In this document: in pieces, positions 1 to 7,737 of the stretch
How positions within the stretch are numbered: position 1 is the first letter of the stretch
Layout of the letters: each line of letters starts with the position of its first letter
NCBI GenBank assembly: GCA_902760345.1
Contig: CACWFY010000013.1
Location: forward strand, 1 to 61,938
Length of the DNA stretch: 61,938 bases
Direction: 5' to 3'
From: an uncultured Bacteroidales bacterium
GTDB taxonomy: Bacteria > Bacteroidota > Bacteroidia > Bacteroidales > Bacteroidaceae
The notes under the pieces: model-generated
Told to the model about the DNA's origin: nothing
Seen by the model: the letters and a program-made list of their open reading frames with translations, nothing else
The model's database searches: none
Position numbers and translations under genes: made by a program

Positions 1-2
1 CG

Positions 3-995
3 GATTCCGTCGCGGTGACTGACGACATGAACCTGATGGCAAAGGCTGAACACAAGGACGAAGAGGTGTCGCCAGCCAAGCAGAGGGTGCAGCAGTCGGC
101 GGCGGCATGCAACGAACTGAGTCAGACGCTCGGCAGTTTCTATCAGCCGTCGGGCGACGCTGCCAATGAGGAACTGAAGAACCGCATAGCGGAACTGGAG
201 CAGAAACTGACGTCACAGACTGCATCAAGCGGGAATAATGTTGATGACCAGTTGGCCTTGATGGAAAAGTCCTATCAACTCGCTGCCAAGTATATGCCAG
301 CGGCACAGGGTGGAAACGGTCAGGTGGCCTACGCGGGAGCAGGTGAACAGGGGACTTCGGGCCAACAGGGAAAGAAGCGCAAGGTCTCGCCCGTGCAGCA
401 GGTGGCAAAGACGGTGGTCTCGGCCCTGGGCAATCAGGTGTATGACAGTGAGGATGACGAAGGCGGTTTTGCCTTTAACTCGTTCAATACGGCGGTAGGT
501 TCGGGTGGCGGTGTCAGTCGCAAGAACACCATTTCGGCATCGGTCTATGGCTACCAGACCGTGACAGACGGGCAGACGGTGAGACTACGGCTGTTGGAGC
601 CGATGGCGGTGGACGAGCGCATCATCCCGAAGAACTCTATTGTGGTCGGCGCGACGAAGATCCAGGGCGAACGGCTCTGCATCACCATCACATCGATAGA
701 AAACGGCAGGATGATCATTCCCGTGGAATTGTCGGTCTATGACACGGACGGACAGGAGGGCATCTTCATTCCCAACTCGATGGAGGTGAGTGCCGCCAAG
801 GAGGTTGCCGCCAACATGGGCGGGTCGATGGGTAGCAGCATCAATATCTCGTCGGATGCCAAGGCGCAACTGGTCTCTGATGTCGGCAAGGGACTGATTC
901 AGGGGACGAGCCAGTATGTGGCAAAGAAGATGCGAACCGTAAAGGTGCATCTGAAAGCCGGGTATCAGGTGCTGCTCTACCAGAAGGAGAATTAA
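3..995 (+). CDS. traM: Conjugative transposon protein TraM, 5' partial
   Basis: This is the C-terminal part of a TraM protein, the VirB10-like component that links inner and outer membrane parts of the Bacteroidales conjugation machine. The frame is open to the window edge, so the first GTG at 15 is not taken as the start and the true start lies upstream. About the first 130 visible residues are low-complexity and helical, rich in Gln, Glu and Ala, as expected of the periplasmic linker. The conserved C-terminal domain follows from about residue 165, with motifs such as VRLRLLEPM and IPKNSIVVG. traN begins 33 bases downstream on the same strand and traO, traP and traQ follow in the usual order, which supports the call. 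Confidence 0.9.
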   Translation, partial: DSVAVTDDMNLMAKAEHKDEEVSPAKQRVQQSAAACNELSQTLGSFYQPSGDAANEELKNRIAELEQKLTSQTASSGNNVDDQLALMEKSYQLAAKYMPAAQGGNGQVAYAGAGEQGTSGQQGKKRKVSPVQQVAKTVVSALGNQVYDSEDDEGGFAFNSFNTAVGSGGGVSRKNTISASVYGYQTVTDGQTVRLRLLEPMAVDERIIPKNSIVVGATKIQGERLCITITSIENGRMIIPVELSVYDTDGQEGIFIPNSMEVSAAKEVAANMGGSMGSSINISSDAKAQLVSDVGKGLIQGTSQYVAKKMRTVKVHLKAGYQVLLYQKEN

Positions 996-1028
996 AAGTA
1001 TAAACGATTAACAAACAGACAAACGACA

Positions 1029-1964
1029 ATGAGAATGAAGAAAGTATTGATGATGGCTTGCGCCCTGATGTTGGGCGCAAGCGCAGTAAGCGCACAGGAA
1101 ACGACACTGCCACAGGACGGCGACTTGTTTCAGGGACTGACGCGCAGTATTACCTACGACCGTATGATTCCGCCTCACGGATTGCAGGTGACCTTCGACA
1201 AGACCGTGCATATCATCTTCCCTGCCTCCGTGAGCTACGTGGACTTGGGTTCGGCAAACATCATGGCGGGTAAGGCTGACGGTGCGGAGAACGTAATCCG
1301 TGTAAAAGCCACCAAACGATGGTTCAAGGGCGAGACGAACATGAGCGTGATAACCGAAGACGGCTCATTTTACGCATTCAACGTGAAGTACGCCAAGGAG
1401 CCGGACAAACTGAACATTGAGATGAAGGACTTTATCCACGACGGTTCGGCAGTCAATCGCCCCAATAACTCGATGGATATTTATCTGAAGGAACTCGGTT
1501 CGGAGAGTCCTGTATTAGTGCGACTGGTGATGAAGAGCATCTGGAAGCAGAACGAGCGAATAGTTAAACACATTGGCAGCAAGGGTTTCGGCATCCGTTT
1601 CTTGCTGAAGGGCATCTATACGCACAACGGACTGCTGTACTTCCACACGGAAATCAGGAACTCCAGCAATGTGCCGTTTGACGTGGACTACGTGACATGG
1701 AAGATTGTGGACAAGAAGGTGGTGAAGCGCACGGCCATTCAGGAGCAGGTGATCCAGCCCCTGCGCACACAGAACTTCGTGCTGAACGTGGCTGGTAACA
1801 GCAAGGAGCGCACGGTGTGGACGATGGACAAGTTCACCATCCCCGATGACAAGTGTCTGGTGGTGGAACTGGCGGAGAAGAACGGCGGGCGTAATCAGCA
1901 GTTCGTCATTGAGAACTCGGACCTGGTACGTGCGAAGTTAATCAGTGAACTCAAAGTGAAATAG
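1029..1964 (+). CDS. traN: Conjugative transposon protein TraN
   Basis: A 311-residue secreted protein of the TraN family, a VirB9-like outer-membrane-complex component of Bacteroidales conjugative elements. An N-terminal signal peptide is visible (MRMKKVLMMACALMLG, cleaved after SAQ). The body is beta-rich, with motifs expected of the family such as HIIFPASVSYVDLGS near residue 62 and FHTEIRNSSNVPFDVDY near residue 205. The length is normal for the family. It lies between traM and traO in a tightly packed operon. The start at 1029 gives the signal peptide in frame; a second Met two codons later would serve equally well. Confidence 0.92.
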   Translation: MRMKKVLMMACALMLGASAVSAQETTLPQDGDLFQGLTRSITYDRMIPPHGLQVTFDKTVHIIFPASVSYVDLGSANIMAGKADGAENVIRVKATKRWFKGETNMSVITEDGSFYAFNVKYAKEPDKLNIEMKDFIHDGSAVNRPNNSMDIYLKELGSESPVLVRLVMKSIWKQNERIVKHIGSKGFGIRFLLKGIYTHNGLLYFHTEIRNSSNVPFDVDYVTWKIVDKKVVKRTAIQEQVIQPLRTQNFVLNVAGNSKERTVWTMDKFTIPDDKCLVVELAEKNGGRNQQFVIENSDLVRAKLISELKVK

Positions 1965-1989
1965 AAGCGGAACAAAAAAGGAACAAAAG

Positions 1990-2553
1990 ATGAAGAAACT
2001 ATTGATGATTGGAGTGCTTGCCCTGACTATGGGGCAAGCCTCCGCACAGCGATGTCTGCCCAAGATGCAGGGCATTGAGGTTAGCGGTGCTTTCGTGGAC
2101 GGCAAGCCGTTGAGTGCAGCATTCAGTGGCGGCGTGGCACTGTCCACCTACACACAGAACGGCAGCAAGTGGGTGTTCGGCGGCGAGTACCTGCAGCGTG
2201 AGTACGGCTACGATGAGGACACGACCATTCCCGTCGCTCAGTTTACGGCGGAGGGCGGCTACTATCAGAAGTTGCTCACGGATGCCAGCAAGACCTTGTT
2301 TATATATGGCGGTGTGTCGGCACTGGCCGGGTACGAGAGCGTGAACTGGGGAAAGACGCTGCTGCCTGACGGTGCCACATTGCAGGACAAAGATGCCTTT
2401 ATCTATGGTGGTGCAGTCACATTGAATATTGAGGCCTATCTCACTGACCGCTTGGCTCTGACGGGGAATGTGCGTGAACGCTGCCTGTGGGGAAATGACA
2501 CGGGGCATTTCCATACGCAGTACGGCGTAGGGCTGAAACTTATTATTGACTGA
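1990..2553 (+). CDS. traO: Conjugative transposon protein TraO
   Basis: A 187-residue protein with a cleavable signal peptide (MKKLLMIGVLALTMG, cleavage near ASA-QR). After it come alternating beta-strand segments rich in Gly, Tyr and Thr, typical of a small outer-membrane barrel. TraO of CTnDOT-type elements has this size and order and is thought to sit in the outer membrane with TraN. It begins 25 bases after traN and ends 6 bases before the primase gene, so the genes are presumably co-transcribed. The final segment, YGVGLKLIID, ends in a beta strand as outer-membrane proteins often do. Confidence 0.9.
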   Translation: MKKLLMIGVLALTMGQASAQRCLPKMQGIEVSGAFVDGKPLSAAFSGGVALSTYTQNGSKWVFGGEYLQREYGYDEDTTIPVAQFTAEGGYYQKLLTDASKTLFIYGGVSALAGYESVNWGKTLLPDGATLQDKDAFIYGGAVTLNIEAYLTDRLALTGNVRERCLWGNDTGHFHTQYGVGLKLIID

Positions 2554-2559
2554 CAGGCC

Positions 2560-3441
2560 ATGACGATAGAGGAAATACGGGACATGCCCATCACGGACTT
2601 CATGCACCGACTCGGCTGCAAGTCAACGAAGAAACGGGGCAAGGAAGTGTGGTTCCATGCGCCTTATCGCTCGGACAGCACTCCGTCGTTCTGTGTGAAT
2701 ACGGAGAAGAACATCTTCAATGACTTCGGGGCGGGTGTCGGTGGTGACATCTTTACGCTGGCGGGAATGATGATCAACTCCAACGACTTCATGGCACAGG
2801 CGAGGTACATCGGCGAGGTAACGAACAACCCGATAGAACGGTCAGAGCCTCCGAAGTATGAGCCTGAGCCAACTGTGCCTCAGTTTACGGATGTAGAAGT
2901 AAAACCGTTGGGACATCCGGCACTGCTGGCCTACCTTCGGGAGAGGGGCATCCCCTCGGACATCGCAACGGCGAACTGCGTGGAGATTCACTACAGGCTA
3001 CACGACAAGAACTATTTTGCCGTCGGGTTTCCCAATGAGGACGGGGGCTACGAGATACGCAACAGGTTCTTCAAGGGCAGCATCCCGCCAAAGGCCGTGT
3101 CGCTCATCAGGCACGGCTCGGCTACGGTCAATGTCTATGAGGGATTTGTGGACTTCCTTTCGGGGCTGACGCTCGGCTACGGCAGAACGGAGGACAATCT
3201 GGTGCTGAACTCGGTCGCCAACAAAGGAAAAGCGTACAGGCATCTGGACGGCTACGACCTTATCAAGTGCTGGCTCGACAACGACAACGCGGGTCGGCAG
3301 TGTCTCGAAGTCCTGCAAAAGCGGTACGGCGAGAGGGTGAAAGACTTTTCCGTCGTTTTCCGTCCCTGCAAGGACGTGAACGAGTACCTGCAACTGCAAT
3401 TAACGAACAAACAACAAACGAAATCGAAACTGAAATTATGA
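2560..3441 (+). CDS. traP: TraP-like DNA primase with degenerate CHC2 fold and Toprim domain
   Basis: A 293-residue protein of the primase family encoded in Bacteroidales conjugative elements, presumably priming replacement-strand synthesis on transferred single-stranded DNA. Residues 30-70 align with the CHC2 zinc-finger domain of DnaG (FHAPYRSDSTPSF and GAGVGGDIF), but all the positions that normally carry Cys or His zinc ligands are replaced, so the fold is probably zinc-free. A C-terminal Toprim domain is intact: a conserved Glu in the EGFVDFL segment (about residue 194) and an Asp-rich LDNDNAG motif (239-245). It begins 6 bases after traO, and its stop overlaps the traQ start in an ATGA arrangement, so translation is probably coupled. 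The symbol follows CTnDOT gene order. Confidence 0.85.
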   Translation: MTIEEIRDMPITDFMHRLGCKSTKKRGKEVWFHAPYRSDSTPSFCVNTEKNIFNDFGAGVGGDIFTLAGMMINSNDFMAQARYIGEVTNNPIERSEPPKYEPEPTVPQFTDVEVKPLGHPALLAYLRERGIPSDIATANCVEIHYRLHDKNYFAVGFPNEDGGYEIRNRFFKGSIPPKAVSLIRHGSATVNVYEGFVDFLSGLTLGYGRTEDNLVLNSVANKGKAYRHLDGYDLIKCWLDNDNAGRQCLEVLQKRYGERVKDFSVVFRPCKDVNEYLQLQLTNKQQTKSKLKL

Positions 3442-3884
3442 AGAAACTATTGAAGAAAGTGATGATGTGCGCCACGATGATGGCCGCACTGGTGGGTCTT
3501 ACTTCCTGCGAGGATGACCTGGACATTCAGACCAACTACCCGTTTGAGGTGGAGGTGATGCCCGTGCCGACGAAAGTACTGCGTGGGCAGACGGTGGAAA
3601 TCCGCTGCCACTTAGCGAAGGTGGGCGATTATACTCACACGCTCTACACCATCCGTTGGTTCCTCTACGACGGCAAGGGTTCGCTCCGCATGGAGAACGG
3701 CACGATCCTCCAGCCCAACGATCGCTACCTGTTGGAGAACGAGAACTTCCGGCTCTACTATACCTCGGCCAGTACGGATGCGCACAAGTTCATCGTGGTC
3801 GTGGAGGACTCTAACGGCAACAGCCAGACGCTGACGTTCAACTTCAACAACGAGAACAAGAAAGATGATGAAGACAAGGATTAA
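3438..3884 (+). CDS. traQ: Conjugative transposon lipoprotein TraQ (DUF3872 type)
   Basis: A 148-residue lipoprotein. The start at 3438 overlaps the stop of the upstream primase (ATGA) and gives a clean lipoprotein signal: a basic N-terminus, a hydrophobic stretch and the lipobox LTSC followed by acidic residues, which in Bacteroidetes often marks export to the outer-membrane surface. A longer open frame back to 3267 exists but lies entirely inside the primase and lacks a signal sequence at its start. The mature part is predicted beta-rich (VPTKVLRGQTVEIRC) and resembles an immunoglobulin-like fold. Position directly after traP matches TraQ of CTnDOT-like elements. It overlaps the next gene by 20 bases. 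Confidence 0.87.
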   Translation: MKKLLKKVMMCATMMAALVGLTSCEDDLDIQTNYPFEVEVMPVPTKVLRGQTVEIRCHLAKVGDYTHTLYTIRWFLYDGKGSLRMENGTILQPNDRYLLENENFRLYYTSASTDAHKFIVVVEDSNGNSQTLTFNFNNENKKDDEDKD

Positions 3885-4380
3885 GTTGCTCTCCCTGCTA
3901 TGCCTCTGCTCGGTGGGCTATGCAAGGGCGACACCAAGGCATAACAGCTTGCCATACACGGAAAAACAGTTTGAAATGGCCGTCGCTTGTATCAAACATT
4001 TCGAGGGCTGGCATGGGGTGAGAGCATGGCCTTATGTCGGCTATGGGCATCAAGTCCAAAAGGGTGAACGGTACTCGGCACGGACGATGACCAGGAAACA
4101 GGGTGACTTGCTACTCCGTCTCGACCTGATGCGAAACTTATACCTGTTCCGTGGCTACGGCAAGGATGCGCTGCTGCTCTCGGTACTGGCCTACAACGTC
4201 GGGCCATACGCCATCCTCGGCACCTCCAAACGTCCGAAGAGCCGACTGCTGCGGAAGATAGAGCGAGGCGACAGGAACATCTATACGGATTATGTATCAT
4301 TCTGCCGATGGAAGGGGCGGCAAGTACCGTCCATCAAGTTCCGTAGACAGGTAGAGTTTGACCTGTTTTTTGTGCGCTAA
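3865..4380 (+). CDS. Conjugative-element lysozyme (GH24-like)
   Basis: A 171-residue secreted muramidase that probably opens peptidoglycan locally for the conjugation channel. A signal peptide is visible (MKTRIKLLSLLCLCSVGYARA), best read from the second Met. The mature enzyme carries the catalytic-Glu context IKHFEGWHGVRAWPYVGYGH, which matches phage-type lysozymes in which KxFEG supplies the acid. The later segment AYNVGPYAILG resembles the conserved Asn-Val-Gly region of such enzymes. It is the last gene of the tra operon, overlaps traQ, and is followed by a hairpin at 4388-4427. A lysozyme after traQ is common in this element family. Confidence 0.85.
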   Translation: MMKTRIKLLSLLCLCSVGYARATPRHNSLPYTEKQFEMAVACIKHFEGWHGVRAWPYVGYGHQVQKGERYSARTMTRKQGDLLLRLDLMRNLYLFRGYGKDALLLSVLAYNVGPYAILGTSKRPKSRLLRKIERGDRNIYTDYVSFCRWKGRQVPSIKFRRQVEFDLFFVR

Positions 4381-4387
4381 GAAACCA

Positions 4388-4427
4388 ACGTCCTGAATGG
4401 AGTCTTTTTAGGCTTTATTCGGGACGT
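4388..4427 (+). terminator. Hairpin at the end of the tra operon
   Basis: Arms of 11 bases at 4388-4398 and 4417-4427 pair with a single wobble (acgtcctgaat with attcgggacgt). A four-base inner stem follows inside the loop. It lies 8 bases after the lysozyme stop. Only a short U-poor tail follows, so intrinsic termination is plausible but not certain. Confidence 0.5.
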
Positions 4428-4607
4428 TTCTATTAGGCAGATAATAGCACGTCAGGGGAAATCCCCACACAAGTTTAGGGAATCTGGAATCATAGAATAG
4501 GATTTTTCACTTTCATATCTCACCAAAAGTACCGATCTTTGCACCGTGAATCAGAACATAGGAGTCTGACACAGAACGTAAGTTGAACAATTTAAAAGAA
4601 GAAAATT

Positions 4608-4997
4608 ATGAAGAAGATGAATAAAGTGATAGTTGCCATGATGACAATGGCCATCACATTTGCAATGCCCGCAATGGCTGGTAATAAGAAGAACAACAAC
4701 CACGGTAAGAATGACAAGATTGTGGTAGTGAATAACGACAAGAAGGGTTCGCACTTCGACAAGGTTGACAAGCGGACTTCCCACTTCGATTCGCACAGAA
4801 GCCATGCCTATTATCCTGATGTGAAGACCTGCACCTTCAAGGTAAGCCGTCACGACTCTCACAAGATGGTCGTTGCCAAGGTCGAGAACATGAAGGGTGT
4901 GCTGGACACCAAGTGGGATCCCCGCACTCGTGAAGTGACAGTCATCTACGATGCCAAGGTAACGTCACCACACCACATCATGCACTTCGTGGCATAA
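4608..4997 (+). CDS. Small secreted protein with HMA-like C-terminal fold
   Basis: A 129-residue protein of unknown function. Residues 1-24 form a signal peptide ending in AMA. The next 45 residues are Lys-, Asn-, His- and Asp-rich and probably disordered. The last 60 residues (TCTFKVSRHDSHKMVVAKV through VTVIYDAKVTSPHHIMHFV) have the beta-alpha-beta pattern of heavy-metal-associated domains, including a V-x-V-x-YD strand, but lack the CxxC metal motif. Many His residues could still bind metal. It stands alone, 180 bases after the tra-operon hairpin, with a weak promoter-like word near 4535. It may be cargo of the element. Confidence 0.75.
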   Translation: MKKMNKVIVAMMTMAITFAMPAMAGNKKNNNHGKNDKIVVVNNDKKGSHFDKVDKRTSHFDSHRSHAYYPDVKTCTFKVSRHDSHKMVVAKVENMKGVLDTKWDPRTREVTVIYDAKVTSPHHIMHFVA

Positions 4998-5132
4998 CTG
5001 TTTACCATACCATATATATTCCCAAAGACTCCGGCTTGCATTATTGCAGGTCGGAGCCTTGATTTGATAGCTCGATCTTCTAAATAATGTTGGATTATCG
5101 GTCATTTCTGATTCTTTTTGAGTATTTATGAG

Positions 5133-5140
5133 TAACTTTG
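5133..5140 (+). promoter_or_regulatory. Bacteroidales -7 promoter element
   Basis: TAACTTTG matches the TA-N2-TTTG signature of the primary sigma factor of this phylum. It lies about 30 bases upstream of the small ORF at 5172 and probably drives that gene and the one at 5341. Confidence 0.5.
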
Positions 5141-5171
5141 CAGCTGATTTTATGAATAATGATAAAAGACA

Positions 5172-5321
5172 ATGGCATACATGAACAAATTCGGCCAGTC
5201 CGATGAATATAGGCGTGATGAACTGATTCGCATTATCGAGCATAGTGTTAAGAAACTGACTTTGCAGGAGTTGGAAGCCCTGTATTACGACATGTCCACA
5301 AAAAGTTATATCAACGATTAG
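5172..5321 (+). CDS. Small hypothetical protein (49 aa)
   Basis: A 49-residue ORF reading MAYMNKFGQSDEYRRDEL and ending SYIND. It is mostly helical and charged, with a short leucine pattern (KKLTLQELEALYYDM). It sits 32 bases below a good promoter element and 19 bases upstream of the 112-residue gene, so the two are probably one transcript. Function unknown; a toxin-antitoxin relationship is possible but nothing in the sequence proves it. Confidence 0.6.
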   Translation: MAYMNKFGQSDEYRRDELIRIIEHSVKKLTLQELEALYYDMSTKSYIND

Positions 5322-5340
5322 CAATCATAAGAGGATTATA

Positions 5341-5679
5341 ATGACATTACGCGAACTTATCCTTTCTGTTGATTCAGAGCAATATAGCGACTCTCCGCTA
5401 TATCAGAAACTCCGTGAGACTAAACCTGAATACGGTTCCAACAGGCGTATTCTAGTAAAACTCTTGAATGGCGATATTGCCGTTGTCAATGCTCATGTCG
5501 GCTCATTGGCTGATATTATCACTTATCCCATTGACGTCGAACCAGACTTGAAAGTCTCAAAAGTTCAGTTACTTGATGCCATTCTCCACGAGATTTCATC
5601 TAACGGTTTCAATGAATCTGAAGAAGCAGACTTCTGGAGTGAAATGACAAACCTTCAAAAAGCAAAGATTATCAGATAA
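5341..5679 (+). CDS. Hypothetical protein, DUF6557-like
   Basis: A 112-residue cytoplasmic protein with no signal peptide, starting MTLRELILSVDSEQYSDSPLYQKL. The opening resembles, from memory, the DUF6557 family of small Bacteroidetes proteins, whose role is unknown. The middle contains VKLLNGDIAVVNAHVGSLADIITYPIDV, suggestive of a compact alpha/beta fold, and the C-terminus is acidic and helical. It is presumably co-transcribed with the 49-residue gene upstream. The family name is held with low confidence; the ORF itself is well supported by length, start and codon usage. Confidence 0.6.
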   Translation: MTLRELILSVDSEQYSDSPLYQKLRETKPEYGSNRRILVKLLNGDIAVVNAHVGSLADIITYPIDVEPDLKVSKVQLLDAILHEISSNGFNESEEADFWSEMTNLQKAKIIR

Positions 5680-5765
5680 ATCAGAAATGACGGTAAATTG
5701 GCTATCGTTTTGGCGGTTTCTTTTTCGCTTCCTTGTTCTTTCCCGCTGTCTGAAAGAAAAAGGAA

Positions 5766-5790
5766 GCCGAGGATTTTCGTTTTCCTCGGC
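5766..5790 (-). terminator. Intrinsic terminator of the minus-strand element operon
   Basis: Eight-base perfect arms gccgagga (5766-5773) and tcctcggc (5783-5790) with a nine-base loop. Read on the minus strand the stem is followed by a T-rich run, and the hairpin lies just past the stop of the DUF3873 gene at 5801. It probably ends the operon that starts near 11.2 kb. Confidence 0.75.
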
Positions 5791-5800
5791 TCATTGATAA

Positions 5801-6028
5801 TTAGTCCATCTGTTGCGTTTTCTTCATTAGCCAAACGTCACGTTCCTCTCTACACTCTTCTAATGTAGGTCTGACGATAGAGAAGAGCATTCCATCAGTG
5901 GCATCGCGGAAATCATATTGGACGTACTGCTTCTTTCGTTTGCCTCGTCCCATTGTAAACCATTCGTAACGCTCGGTGCCTGGCACTACGCATGTGCTCA
6001 CACCGTCAACAGTCATTCTTGTTGCCAT
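5801..6028 (-). CDS. DUF3873 family protein
   Basis: A 75-residue protein starting MATRMTVDGVSTCVV, the conserved opening of DUF3873, a small family found almost only in Bacteroidales conjugative elements. The match continues with GTERYEWFTMGRGKRKKQYV and ends with the RPTLEECREERDVW segment. A longer frame upstream to 6181 overlaps the DUF2851 gene and lacks similarity, so the internal Met at 6028 is taken as the start. It is the last gene of the minus-strand operon and is followed by an intrinsic terminator. Function unknown; its distribution marks the region as mobile-element DNA. Confidence 0.85.
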   Translation of the reverse strand: MATRMTVDGVSTCVVPGTERYEWFTMGRGKRKKQYVQYDFRDATDGMLFSIVRPTLEECREERDVWLMKKTQQMD

Positions 6029-6039
6029 ATCAAATTTGT

Positions 6040-6075
6040 TTTTAAGGGATGGGAGTTTTTGGCTCCCACCCGTGG
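6040..6075 (-). other. Hairpin between the DUF2851 and DUF3873 genes
   Basis: Inverted words gggatgggag and ctcccaccc flank a short T-rich loop between the two genes. A similar hairpin built from gtgggaatgg and ccactcccac lies upstream of the DUF2851 gene at 7451-7475. The pair bracket that gene and may act as processing or termination sites. Confidence 0.4.
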
Positions 6076-7356
6076 TTAATATAATTCTGCGAAAAGGTCG
6101 GGTTCTATCACCGTGTTTCTGTAGCCCTCCAACTTCGTGGTGCCTTTGAGATACTGGTAACCGAAACGGCAGCGGAGGCACTGGCGCTTGTCACAATACT
6201 CACGCTGCTGTTGGATAAGTGCCTGAGTCTGTCCTGCGCTGTCGGCATTGATGCCGTACTGCTGCCAGTGCTTGGTGATGGCGTTCTTCTCTGCCTTGCA
6301 CACTTCAATGAAGTCAAAGGCTTGGTCACAATAACTTTCCTGCGCCATTTCACGACCGTATGCGAAGAGCATGGGCACGACTGCGTTAATGACTATCAGA
6401 TTCAGCCGTTCTGCACTGAGTTGGCTAATACTTGCTTTAGCCATTGCACCAAAGTGGGTGTGCGTCTGCCAATAGGGTGTAGCGGACACTTTCAGCAGAT
6501 TCCTCACTTCCGTCATAGTCTCGCATTTGAGCATGGTGTGTAGCGAGGTCTTGCGCTGATAGTACATGTTGGCAAGGAAAGAGAAAGCAAGGTGCGTAGT
6601 GCGGTTGCGTCCGTTGCCCATCGGTTGCCATTGCTTGCCGTCAAGGGGCTGGAGTGAATACTTGTGCGCAAGGTAGAGATATTCGTTGCGGAGTTTGGCG
6701 AAATATCCCTCGTTGAGTGCATCGTGCTGAAAGCGTTCGGGGATGGTGTCGAGTTCCAATAGTCCTGCCTGTCCGAGAAAGAGGGCTTCCAACTGAAAGA
6801 GGTCATCGGCATGGAAGTCTGTCACCAACATTGGCAGCGACTTTGCCCACTGCTCCATCAAGTCACCGTTGACACCCATTCCGAAAGTGCGGGCAATGGT
6901 CACGAAATAGGCTGCTTCCCAACTGCCAAACTCCTTTGCCCTGCGCCTTATTTCCTCGGTCTGCCATTCCAAACGCTCGGTCTGTAAGGCACTGAGCCAT
7001 GAATTGACAGTGAGGCGGGTGCAGTTCTCCTTTACGTTCTGATGGCACACCGTCTGCCCTTGGTCGGATGCGAGTATCAGGTATCGCTTAGCCAGTTGCT
7101 GCGGCACCTCCATCGGCATGACGCTGACGGGCTGACCTGCGGAGTTGATAATGTCCGTATCGACATTGCCCACTACTGCAAGGATTACGTTGTCATACGC
7201 CTTGTCCTTGTCCATTCCGTTCAGATACCAGTCGGATGCGTTCTCGGTCACTACGACATTGCCAATCCATAGTACACCGTTTAACTTCAACTTGACATTG
7301 AAGTAGTCGGGTGCATCGCCTCGGCGGTTGAATAGTCCTGCGTCCAATACCTCCAC
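6076..7356 (-). CDS. DUF2851 family protein with no visible canonical start
   Basis: A protein of the DUF2851 family, widespread and uncharacterised in Bacteroidetes and usually about 420-430 residues. Hallmarks are GDAPDYFNVKLKLNG near the N-terminus, SDWYLNGMDKDKAYDNVILAV, QLEALFLGQAGLLELD in the middle and a Cys-rich end (EYCDKRQCLRCRFGYQYLK). The first start codon in frame is GTG at 7356, but clear family sequence continues upstream in the same frame (QLQFVWRHKLV and TTDGKEVEV, back to about 7425) with no ATG, GTG or TTG before the stop at 7489-7491. Either translation begins at a rare codon or the native start has been lost. It sits in the element operon between a 78-residue gene and DUF3873. 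Confidence 0.75.
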   Translation of the reverse strand: MEVLDAGLFNRRGDAPDYFNVKLKLNGVLWIGNVVVTENASDWYLNGMDKDKAYDNVILAVVGNVDTDIINSAGQPVSVMPMEVPQQLAKRYLILASDQGQTVCHQNVKENCTRLTVNSWLSALQTERLEWQTEEIRRRAKEFGSWEAAYFVTIARTFGMGVNGDLMEQWAKSLPMLVTDFHADDLFQLEALFLGQAGLLELDTIPERFQHDALNEGYFAKLRNEYLYLAHKYSLQPLDGKQWQPMGNGRNRTTHLAFSFLANMYYQRKTSLHTMLKCETMTEVRNLLKVSATPYWQTHTHFGAMAKASISQLSAERLNLIVINAVVPMLFAYGREMAQESYCDQAFDFIEVCKAEKNAITKHWQQYGINADSAGQTQALIQQQREYCDKRQCLRCRFGYQYLKGTTKLEGYRNTVIEPDLFAELY

Positions 7357-7450
7357 TTCCTTTCCGTCCGTGGTCTCTCCGTTTGATACTAACTTGTGCC
7401 TCCATACGAATTGCAGTTGCCTTGTCTTGGCGGTTCTCGTTCTGCTGATT

Positions 7451-7475
7451 GTGGTGGGAATGGTTGCCCACTCCC
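7451..7475 (-). other. Hairpin upstream of the DUF2851 gene
   Basis: The words gtgggaatgg and ccactcccac form a ten-base stem with one wobble and a four-base loop. It lies in the stretch that should hold the start of the DUF2851 gene. It may terminate or process the upstream transcript. Confidence 0.4.
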
Positions 7476-7488
7476 ACCTTGTTAATAC

Positions 7489-7725
7489 TTATGCGTGAAA
7501 GAAGTCTGCTTCTACCACTTCGCTTGTCATATCGCCAATATCGGGATGGGAACAAATATACGGCTCATTGATTCCCGTCCATTCAACACTATAGCCCTTG
7601 GGGAAATTGCTGTCGATAAAGGCATTTACTAACTCTGAATCCAAATCGTTCAGTCCGCTGTAGTCCCCATAGCAGAGGGGTGCTATTGCCCATGTGGGGA
7701 TGATAAATCGACCAGCGTAACACAT
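7489..7725 (-). CDS. Small hypothetical protein, DUF6926-like
   Basis: A 78-residue protein beginning MCYAGRFIIPTWAIAPLCYGDYSGLND and ending with an acidic tail. The opening (IPTWAIAPLxxGDYSGL) recalls small proteins of the DUF6926 type that accompany PcfJ/PcfK genes in Bacteroidales mobile elements; I hold the name loosely. It has no signal peptide or membrane segment. It shares its reading frame with the downstream DUF2851 gene, separated by one stop codon, and starts 13 bases after the 85-residue gene, consistent with one transcript. Confidence 0.6.
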   Translation of the reverse strand: MCYAGRFIIPTWAIAPLCYGDYSGLNDLDSELVNAFIDSNFPKGYSVEWTGINEPYICSHPDIGDMTSEVVEADFFHA

Positions 7726-7737
7726 ATCCTTTTCTTG

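Noticed and set aside
3267-3437. Longer start for traQ
   Set aside because: The extension lies wholly inside the primase gene and would bury the lipoprotein signal that begins at 3438.
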